Below are positions 1-4,657 of a DNA stretch of 5,779 bases, piece by piece. The first letter of the stretch is position 1. The number at the start of each line of letters is the position of its first letter. The stretch comes from Alphaproteobacteria bacterium (GTDB taxonomy: Bacteria; Pseudomonadota; Alphaproteobacteria; CACIAM-22H2), in contig VGDA01000255.1 of the NCBI GenBank assembly GCA_016869915.1, forward strand, positions 1 through 5,779. Direction: 5' to 3'. The notes below the pieces were generated by a model. That model worked only from the letters and a program-made list of their open reading frames with translations. It ran no database searches and was not told the origin of the DNA. A program made the translations under genes and the position numbers.

Positions 1-544
1 GATGCCCGGGGATCGAGGGATGCACGCCGCAGCGCCAGAGCACCTCGGTGCGGTAGATGTTCCCGATCCCCGCGATGACCGACTGGTCCATCAGCAGCTG
101 GCCGATCGACGCCTCGCTGCGCGCGATGCGCGCGGCGGCGATCGCGGGGTCGGCGTCGGCGCGCAGCACGTCCGGGCCGATGCGCGCCACCAGCGCGGCG
201 ACCGCGTCGCGGTCGAGGATCTCGCAGGCATTGGGCCCGACGATGTCGACGGCGTGGTCGCGGCTCTCGAGGCGCAGGCGCACGGCGCCGCGCGGCGCCG
301 GGGCGGGCGCGGCGAAGCTGCGGAACATCCCGAACAGGCCGAGATGGACATGCAGCGCCTCGCCGCCCGCGAAGCGATAGAGCAGGTGCTTGCCGAAGGC
401 CTCGATGGCGAGGCACCGGCGCCCGTCGAGCCGCGCCGCGCCCTCGGCGAAGCGGCCCTGCGGCGAGCTCGCGCGCAGGCGCCTTCCGGCCAGCATCGCG
501 CCCTGGTCGCGCGCGGCGCGGTGGATCGTGTGTCCCTCCGGCAT
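1..544 (-). CDS. Fpg/Nei-family DNA glycosylase (AP lyase), 3' end cut by window edge
   Basis: Base-excision-repair enzyme that removes oxidised bases and nicks the abasic site by beta/delta elimination. Translating the minus strand from the ATG at 544 gives 181 residues that run off the window. The protein opens MPEGHTIHR: after Met removal Pro becomes the N-terminal Schiff-base nucleophile and Glu the catalytic acid. GKHLLY at 51-56 carries the conserved beta-hairpin Lys (K52). The helix-two-turn-helix segment is at about 150-170 (LLMDQSVIAGIGNIYRTEV), with the DNA-contacting Asn at 162. The C-terminal zinc finger expected in the family lies beyond the window, so its presence cannot be judged. 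The PEGHTIHR start resembles the Nei/Nei2 (endonuclease VIII-like) branch more than classical MutM, whose proteins usually begin MPELPE. It begins 13 nt after the SDR stop with only a weak Shine-Dalgarno, suggesting translation coupled to the SDR gene. The family is secure; the exact lesion specificity is not. Confidence 0.93.
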   Translation of the reverse strand, partial: MPEGHTIHRAARDQGAMLAGRRLRASSPQGRFAEGAARLDGRRCLAIEAFGKHLLYRFAGGEALHVHLGLFGMFRSFAAPAPAPRGAVRLRLESRDHAVDIVGPNACEILDRDAVAALVARIGPDVLRADADPAIAAARIARSEASIGQLLMDQSVIAGIGNIYRTEVLWRCGVHPSIPGH

Positions 545-557
545 CGCGTCCCGGCGC

Positions 558-1370
558 TCAGCCCGGCCAGAGCTGCGTGCCGCCGTCGACGCGCAGCGCC
601 TGGCCGGTGACGAAGGCGCCCATCGGGCCGACGAAGAACTCGAGCGTGCGCGCGACCTCGTCCACGGTGGCAATGCGGTCGAGCGTGCCCCCGGTCGCCA
701 TGCGCCGCGGGTCGACCGGGCGCGTGCCGACGAAGCGGCCGGTGCGCGTGTCGCCGGGCGCGATCGAGTTCACCGTGACCTCGAAGGGGCGCATCTGCTC
801 GGCGAGGCAGCGCGTGTAGTGGACGACCGCGGCCTTCGACGTGGCGTAGATCGCCGAGCGGTCGCGGCCCTTGAAGGCGGCGACGGAGGAGAGCGTCACG
901 ATGCGCCCGCGCCTGCGCTCCATCATCGAGGGCGCGACGGCCTGGCAGACGAGGATCGTGCTCATGAGGTTGCGGTCGAGCACCGCGCGCACGTCCTCCG
1001 CCTTGATGAAGACGCAGTCGTTGGGGTCGGGCTTGCCACCCGCGGCGGCGATGTCGCCTCCCGCGTTGTGGACGAGGATGTCGACCGGCCCGAGCGCCTC
1101 GACCGTCTCGCGCAGCACGCGCGCGACGTCGTCGGCGCGCGTGAGGTCGCCGAGCACGCGGCGCGTGCGCACGCCATGCGCGGCGGCGATCGCCTCGGCC
1201 GTCGCGGTCAGCGTCGTGCCCTCGCCATACTCGGCGGGGCCCTGCTCGCGCATCCCGTGCACCGCGACATCGGCGCCGAGCCGCGCGAGCAGGTCCGCGA
1301 AGGCGCGACCGAGGCCGCGGCCCGCGCCGGTGACCAGCGCGACCTGGCCCTCGAGGTATTTCGCGTCCAT
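558..1370 (-). CDS. SDR-family NAD(P)-dependent oxidoreductase
   Basis: Classical short-chain dehydrogenase/reductase of 270 residues, the usual length. Seen in the protein: the dinucleotide-binding glycine motif TGAGRGLG at 14-21, an Asp-Leu pair at 75-76, NAGG at 102-105, Asn134, Ser162, and the YxxxK pair Tyr175/Lys179. N-S-Y-K is thus a complete catalytic tetrad. The PG motif is at 205-206 and the C-terminal region ends GQALRVDGGTQLWPG, typical of FabG-like SDRs. A longer than usual loop (about 106-123, GGKPDPNDCVF) follows NAGG and may shape the substrate pocket. The ATG at 1370 is chosen because AAGGAG sits 7 nt upstream. It lies in the acid-sugar operon between the enolase-superfamily gene and the DNA glycosylase gene, so oxidation of a sugar, aldonate or hydroxy acid is a reasonable guess. 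SDR substrate cannot be read from sequence, and a FabG-type 3-oxoacyl reductase is less likely given the context. Confidence 0.95.
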   Translation of the reverse strand: MDAKYLEGQVALVTGAGRGLGRAFADLLARLGADVAVHGMREQGPAEYGEGTTLTATAEAIAAAHGVRTRRVLGDLTRADDVARVLRETVEALGPVDILVHNAGGDIAAAGGKPDPNDCVFIKAEDVRAVLDRNLMSTILVCQAVAPSMMERRRGRIVTLSSVAAFKGRDRSAIYATSKAAVVHYTRCLAEQMRPFEVTVNSIAPGDTRTGRFVGTRPVDPRRMATGGTLDRIATVDEVARTLEFFVGPMGAFVTGQALRVDGGTQLWPG

Positions 1371-1382
1371 GCGTCGCTCCTT
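1371..1382 (-). promoter_or_regulatory. Strong Shine-Dalgarno of the SDR gene
   Basis: On the minus strand the sequence before the SDR start is AAGGAGCGACGC followed by ATG. This is a near-perfect anti-16S match with 7 nt spacing. It fixes the SDR start, and it directly follows the TGA of the possible small ORF upstream (the TGA's last A is the first A of AAGGAG), an arrangement that favours translational coupling. Confidence 0.8.
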
Positions 1383-1462
1383 CAGCGCGAGAGGCGCAGG
1401 CCTTGCGGCCTGGCGGGCCAGTCGGGATCGGGGATGCCGCTCCGGACGCGGCTCGCGGCCAT
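1382..1462 (-). CDS. Possible 26-residue small protein in the operon
   Basis: A short reading frame fills most of the 108-nt gap between the enolase-superfamily gene and the SDR gene. Its ATG at 1462 is preceded by GGAGG with a 4-nt spacer, and its TGA overlaps the SDR ribosome binding site. The predicted peptide begins MAASRVRSGIPDPDWP and ends GLRLSR. It has five Arg and two Asp (net basic), no membrane segment and no recognised motif. Gaps of 16 nt upstream and 11 nt downstream match operon spacing. The frame stays open further upstream only inside the enolase-superfamily gene on the same strand in another frame, which I take as shadow. I do not recognise a family. It may be a true small protein, a leader peptide coupling SDR translation to its upstream neighbour, or chance. 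Confidence 0.3.
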   Translation of the reverse strand: MAASRVRSGIPDPDWPARPQGLRLSR

Positions 1463-1478
1463 GGGTCCTCCGCGGTCG

Positions 1479-2669
1479 TCAGTCGCTGCGCCGGACGATC
1501 GCGTCGGGGCGGCGCGCGATGTCGGGCAGCAGCTCGGTGCAGAGCCCCGTGCCGCGCGGGGCATGGACATGTCCGTCCTCGACGCGCGGCAGCTCGGTGA
1601 CGAGGTCGCGGTACCAGGTCGTGTAGTAGGCGCGCACGGATTCCTGGAACACCGCGTTGGGCGCGTTGAGCGCGAGATGCGTCGAGGCCATGAACACGAC
1701 CGGCCCGGTGCAGTCATGCGGCGCGATGGGGCGCTGGAACGCCTCGGCCAGCGTCGCGATCTTCTTCGCCTCGCCGAGCCCGCCGCACCACGAGATGTCC
1801 GGCATGACGTAGTCGACGCAGTCGCGGCGCAGCAGCTCGAGGTAGTGCGCCCGCCCGGCGATGGTCTCGCTCGCGCAGACCGGCAGGCCCGAGCGCTCGG
1901 CATAGGCCTGCAGCGCCGCGGCGTCGAGCATCTTCACCGGGTCCTCGGACCAGTAGGGACGGATGTCGCGCAGCGGCCGCGCGATCGCCAGCGCCGAGGG
2001 CAGGTCCCACATCGAGTGGAACTCCACCATCACGTCCATGCGGTCGCCGACGGCGCGGCGGATGCGCTCGAAGGGCTCCATGCCGCGCGCGATGTCGGCC
2101 GAGGAGATGAAGTTGCCGCCGCTGCGCGCGGCGTAGCGGTCGAAGGGCCAGATCTTCATCGCCGTGATGCCCTCGGCGAGCAGGCTTTCGGCGAGCTCGC
2201 CCGCGTCGCGCTCGAAGGCGACCTGGTCGTCGTAGGGGCCGGCGGGCGCGTCGCCGGCGCCGATCTCGCGCCTGCCGCCGCTGGCGTTGTAGGCGTAGCC
2301 GGCGCAGGTGTTGTAGGTGCGGATGCGATCGCGGCTGAGCCCGCCGAGCATCTGCCAGACCGGCATTCCGGCCGCCTTGCCGGCGAGGTCCCAGAGCGCG
2401 ATGTCGACGGCCGAGGCCGCGCGCATCTCCACGCCCGACGAGCGGAAGCCGAGATAGGGCTCGGTCAGCAGCTTCGCGATCGCGTCGATCGCGAGCGGGT
2501 CGCGTCCCAGAAGCATCGGCGCGACCGAGGCGTGGAGGAACGCCTCCACCGCCTCGGCGCCGCGGAAGGTCTCGCCCAGCCCGACCAGCCCCTCGTCCGT
2601 GTGCACGTGCACCCAGAGGAGGTTCGCGCGCGAGGCGAGCCTCGTCGTCTCGAGCGCGGTGATGCGCAT
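1479..2669 (-). CDS. Mandelate racemase/muconate lactonizing-family protein, probable acid-sugar dehydratase
   Basis: Enolase-superfamily protein of 396 residues. The N-terminal capping domain occupies about 1-125 and the (beta/alpha)-barrel the rest. Candidate Mg2+ ligands are Glu216 (VEFHS), Glu242 (WSEDP) and Glu268 (ASET). Asp291 and His318 (PHDCTGP) form the expected general-base dyad, and Glu343 aligns with Glu317 of mandelate racemase. The 26/26/23/27 spacing between these residues equals that of mandelate racemase (195/221/247/270/297). The second-strand motif is K172-I-W, lacking the second Lys of the KxK of mandelate racemase. His218, two residues after the first metal ligand, matches the general-acid His185 of E. 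coli D-galactonate dehydratase. These features favour dehydration of an aldonate or aldarate to a 2-keto-3-deoxy acid over racemisation. The adjacent DapA-family lyase would suit such a product. The ATG at 2669, 17 nt after the lyase stop, begins MRITALE, a typical family start. A longer in-frame ORF to 3683 only reads through the lyase gene. Substrate unassigned. Confidence 0.94.
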   Translation of the reverse strand: MRITALETTRLASRANLLWVHVHTDEGLVGLGETFRGAEAVEAFLHASVAPMLLGRDPLAIDAIAKLLTEPYLGFRSSGVEMRAASAVDIALWDLAGKAAGMPVWQMLGGLSRDRIRTYNTCAGYAYNASGGRREIGAGDAPAGPYDDQVAFERDAGELAESLLAEGITAMKIWPFDRYAARSGGNFISSADIARGMEPFERIRRAVGDRMDVMVEFHSMWDLPSALAIARPLRDIRPYWSEDPVKMLDAAALQAYAERSGLPVCASETIAGRAHYLELLRRDCVDYVMPDISWCGGLGEAKKIATLAEAFQRPIAPHDCTGPVVFMASTHLALNAPNAVFQESVRAYYTTWYRDLVTELPRVEDGHVHAPRGTGLCTELLPDIARRPDAIVRRSD

Positions 2670-2686
2670 CGCCGCGCCCGCCCGGC

Positions 2687-3583
2687 TCAGCCGAGGCCGG
2701 AGAGGCGGCCCATCGCGGAGGAGATCTCCGCCGCCTGCGAATCGTCGAAGGCGACCAGCGGCGCGCGGGTGCGCAGCCAGGCCTTCTCGCCCGCCAGCGC
2801 GGCAAGCATCGCGCGCGTCGTCTGCAGGAAGGGACGGCCGACGAGGAAGCGGCAGCAGGCCTCGATCTCGCGCTGCGCGTCCTGCGCCGCCGAGCGGCCG
2901 TCGCGCAGCCGCGCCATGACCTTCGGCGCGACGTTGCCGAGGCCGCAGATCGTGCCGGCACCGCCCACCTCGAGCACCCGCGCGAATTGCGGCTCCGCGC
3001 CGGCGAAGTGGAGCATGTCGGGATAGGCCGTCAGCGCGGCGTCGAAATGCACGAAGTCGGCGGAGCTGTCCTTGATGCCCGCGACGACGGCGCCGAAGCG
3101 CCTGCGCAGCAGGCCGATGGCCGGCGCGTCGATGGCGACCGCCGAGACCTGGGGGATGTGGTAGAGGATCACGCGCAGCGCGGGGTCGTTCACGCCCTCG
3201 ATCACGCTGCCGACGCCGTGCGCGACGGCCGCGGCGTCCTGTCCCTTCCAGAAGAAGGGCGGCAGGACCATCGCGGCGGCGACGTCGCTGGAGAGCGCGT
3301 GGCGCGTGAGCTCGACCGCGTCGGGCACCGCGGCGCAGCCCGTGCCGACGACCACGCGGTCGCCCGGGATCCCGGCGCGCAGCAGCCCGTCCACCGCGGC
3401 GATGCGCTCGCGCACCGAGAAGGACTGGCCCTCGCCGGTGGTGCCGAACACGGCGACGCCCTCGACGCCGCGCTCGAAGAGCCAGCGGCAATGGCCGGCG
3501 AAGAGGCCGGCGTCGATGCGCCCCGCGGCATCGAGCGGCGTGAGGCTGGCGACCCAGAGGCCGCGGAGCTTTTCGGTACGCAT
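2687..3583 (-). CDS. DapA/NanA-family (dihydrodipicolinate synthase-like) lyase or aldolase
   Basis: Class I pyruvate-type aldolase of 298 residues, full family length. GTTGEG at 47-52 is the pyruvate-carboxylate motif, Tyr141 in YHIPQ is the catalytic Tyr, and Lys171 in AGIKDSS is the Schiff-base Lys. The Arg that binds aspartate semialdehyde in true dihydrodipicolinate synthase (Arg138 in E. coli, five residues after the Tyr) is replaced by Val146, so lysine biosynthesis is unlikely. YHIPQVS resembles the YNIPALS region of N-acetylneuraminate lyase. In context it probably cleaves a 2-keto-3-deoxy sugar acid to pyruvate and an aldehyde, or dehydrates or decarboxylates one (inference). It is the first gene of the minus-strand operon. 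The ATG at 3583 follows an AAGGGGAAG stretch about 8 nt upstream, and an inverted repeat lies 20-45 nt upstream. It is divergent from the RraA-like gene, which suggests a shared control region. Confidence 0.95.
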   Translation of the reverse strand: MRTEKLRGLWVASLTPLDAAGRIDAGLFAGHCRWLFERGVEGVAVFGTTGEGQSFSVRERIAAVDGLLRAGIPGDRVVVGTGCAAVPDAVELTRHALSSDVAAAMVLPPFFWKGQDAAAVAHGVGSVIEGVNDPALRVILYHIPQVSAVAIDAPAIGLLRRRFGAVVAGIKDSSADFVHFDAALTAYPDMLHFAGAEPQFARVLEVGGAGTICGLGNVAPKVMARLRDGRSAAQDAQREIEACCRFLVGRPFLQTTRAMLAALAGEKAWLRTRAPLVAFDDSQAAEISSAMGRLSGLG

Positions 3584-3602
3584 GGATGTGCTTCCCCTTG
3601 TT

Positions 3603-3628
3603 GCGCGAAGTCGCCACCACTTCCGCGC
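3603..3628. repeat. Inverted repeat in the leader of the lyase operon
   Basis: GCGCGAAGT at 3603-3611 pairs with ACTTCCGCGC at 3619-3628: nine base pairs with one bulged C and a 7-nt loop (CGCCACC). It lies 20-45 nt upstream of the DapA-family start codon. It could be an operator near the promoter or a hairpin in the mRNA leader. The sequence alone does not decide. Confidence 0.45.
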
Positions 3629-3673
3629 TGGGGCAGCAACTCCGACCGGGCGCGACTCTCCACGACTGGCGCC

Positions 3674-3702
3674 CGACGCGCAATTGCGATTGCCGCGCGT
3701 CG
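3674..3702. repeat. Interrupted inverted repeat, candidate operator
   Basis: Perfect 8-bp arms CGACGCGC (3674-3681) and GCGCGTCG (3695-3702) flank a 13-nt spacer. The spacer side adds nested symmetry: GCAAT and ATTGC can also pair, and CGCAATTGCG at 3679-3688 is a perfect 10-bp palindrome. Its mid position between divergent promoters suits a regulator site, or it may form a hairpin with a 3-nt bulge and TGCG loop. No regulator family is assigned. Confidence 0.45.
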
Positions 3703-3844
3703 AAGCTGCTGGCCGACCAGCCCCCGGCTGGCGGCCGGAGACCCGGTTCCGGATCTCGCCGCCATTTCCCAGGGTGCGGTCACCCGCATGCTGGGCTAGT
3801 GTGAACTCGGTGGACGACCCAATGTCTGCCCAGGAAGGTCACGC

Positions 3845-3916
3845 ATCGTTTTTCCCCAACCCGAGGCCAAGGTCGCCGAACTCTGCCGCCGTCTCGGCAC
3901 GCTCTACACCGGCGCG
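3845..3916 (+). other. Probable missing N-terminal coding segment of the RraA-like gene
   Basis: The frame of the RraA-like gene is open upstream of its first standard start (GTG 3917) back to a TAG at 3797. From 3845 it encodes IVFPQPEAKVAELCRR followed by LGTLYTGA, which looks like the family's usual N-terminal helix. Third positions are mostly G/C. There is no ATG, GTG or TTG in frame here. AGGAAGG at 3832-3838 sits 6 nt before an ATC at 3845, exactly where a start would be expected. Alternatively, ATG 3822 in another frame would join this frame if the T5 run at 3849-3853 had one more T. Confidence 0.55.
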
Positions 3917-4522
3917 GTGGCCGACATCCTCGACGAGCTCGGCCACCGCAACCAGTGCCTGCCATCGACGATCCGGCCGCTCACCGACGCCACCAAGGTC
4001 GCCGGCCCGGTCTTTACCATCCGCGGCCAGGCGATGCCGCCGGGCCAGCGGCCCGATCCGCGCTACCGGCAGATGGACATGCTCGACGCCATCTTCCCCG
4101 GCGCGGTGGTGGTGATCGATCCCGGCGACGAGCATACCGCCGCGCATTGGGGCGAGCTGATGAGCAACACCGCGCGCAATCGCGGCGCGACGGGTTGCGT
4201 CATCCATGGCGGGCTGCGCGACACGCCGCAGATCCTGGATATCGGATTTCCGGTGTTCCGAGTCTTCCACTCGCCGCTCTCGGCCGCCGTGCGCTGGGAG
4301 ATCGCGGAATTCGCCGCGCCCATCCGCATCGGCGGGGTGGATATCCATCCCGGCGACTATGTGCTGGGCGATGTCGACGGGGTTCTGGTCCTGCCGGCCG
4401 CGATCGTCGAACGCGTCGTGGCGATGACCGAAGAGGTCAAGCGCAAGGAGACCATCGTGCGCGGCGAACTCCAGAAGGGCGGCAGCATCCGCACCCTGTT
4501 CGAGGAGTACAAGGTCTTCTGA
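3917..4522 (+). CDS. RraA-like/HMG aldolase-family protein
   Basis: Member of the RraA-like fold family, which includes 4-hydroxy-4-methyl-2-oxoglutarate (HMG) aldolase/oxaloacetate decarboxylase and the unrelated-function RNase E inhibitor RraA. From GTG 3917 it is 201 residues. Seen: HWGELMS at 77-83, the GGLRD motif at 98-102 with Arg101 and Asp102 (the substrate- and metal-binding pair of HMG aldolase), IRIGGVDIHPGD around 136-147, and GDVDGVLVLP at 151-160. These support a divalent-metal class II pyruvate aldolase or oxaloacetate decarboxylase, and the catabolic context makes RNase E control unlikely. The formal GTG start falls within the first conserved helix (GAVADILDELG), so the true protein is probably about 24-32 residues longer; see the upstream segment at 3845-3916. 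The helical tail (about 162-201) is rich in Glu and Lys. It is the first gene of the plus-strand unit, 135 nt before the TRAP binding-protein gene. Exact substrate unknown. Confidence 0.9.
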   Translation: MADILDELGHRNQCLPSTIRPLTDATKVAGPVFTIRGQAMPPGQRPDPRYRQMDMLDAIFPGAVVVIDPGDEHTAAHWGELMSNTARNRGATGCVIHGGLRDTPQILDIGFPVFRVFHSPLSAAVRWEIAEFAAPIRIGGVDIHPGDYVLGDVDGVLVLPAAIVERVVAMTEEVKRKETIVRGELQKGGSIRTLFEEYKVF

Positions 4523-4529
4523 ACCTGTC

Positions 4530-4561
4530 TGTCCGGCGCGCGGATCGGCGCCGCACGGACA
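4530..4561 (+). repeat. Imperfect hairpin between the RraA-like and TRAP genes
   Basis: TGTCCGGCGC at 4530-4539 can pair with GCGCC (4548-4552) and GGACA (4557-4561), giving ten base pairs with a 4-nt bulge (GCAC) and an 8-nt loop. It starts 8 nt after the aldolase stop. No T run follows, so it is not a standard intrinsic terminator. It could stabilise or attenuate the transcript before the binding-protein gene. The rest of the 135-nt gap shows no gene or convincing promoter. Confidence 0.35.
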
Positions 4562-4642
4562 TCCCGGCCATTGCGGAGCGTCCGGGAAGAGGCCAGCATC
4601 CGCCATATGGAGGGCGTCCTCGAGGGCGACCCGCCGCAAACC

Positions 4643-4651
4643 AGGGAGAGG
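4643..4651 (+). promoter_or_regulatory. Ribosome binding site setting the TRAP binding-protein start
   Basis: AGGGAGAGG precedes the ATG at 4658 with a 6-nt spacer. This site and the signal peptide that begins at 4658 decide against the longer in-frame start upstream at 4571. Confidence 0.75.
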
Positions 4652-4657
4652 CAATCG

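Larger units (their letters stand above)
3584..3844. promoter_or_regulatory. Divergent intergenic control region
   Basis: About 260 nt separate the start of the minus-strand operon from the first coding signal of the plus-strand unit. I see no convincing gene in it: frames crossing it give Arg/Ser/Ala-rich translations without family features. It holds two interrupted inverted repeats (3603-3628 and 3674-3702), a short perfect stem (GGGTG/CACCC, 3772-3785) and relatively AT-richer sequence (AATTGCGATTG). A weak -10-like TAGTGT at 3797-3802 could serve the plus-strand genes, but no good -35 stands out. Promoters for both operons must lie here if the divergent layout is read correctly. The regulator gene is not in the window. 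Confidence 0.5.

Noticed and set aside
390..3026. Plus-strand open frame of 878 codons across the minus-strand operon
   Set aside because: It is antisense to three genes with intact active sites; its translation is Arg/Ala/Gly-rich low-complexity sequence without family motifs, as expected for antisense frames at this GC content.
1479..3683. A 734-residue fusion protein ending in the enolase-superfamily domain
   Set aside because: The first part reads the lyase gene in the wrong frame; the true start at 2669 begins with a typical family N-terminus and the lyase has complete motifs in its own frame.
3584..3804. Possible small gene in the divergent gap (72-codon plus-strand frame, and extensions of neighbouring frames)
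   Set aside because: No ribosome binding site or recognisable motif, no coding-like third-position pattern, and the stretch contains inverted repeats expected of a control region.
3917..4522. Naming the gene rraA as a regulator of RNase E
   Set aside because: The GGLRD aldolase motif and the catabolic neighbours fit the HMG aldolase-like branch; family membership alone does not imply RNase E binding.
4571..4599. Possible promoter (TTGCGG and CAGCAT, 17-nt spacing) before the TRAP gene
   Set aside because: The -10 match is poor and such hexamers occur by chance; cotranscription with the aldolase gene is at least as likely.
4571..4657. Earlier in-frame start for the TRAP binding protein
   Set aside because: The extra 29 residues are charged and would bury the signal peptide; the start at 4658 has a good ribosome binding site and a normal Sec signal.
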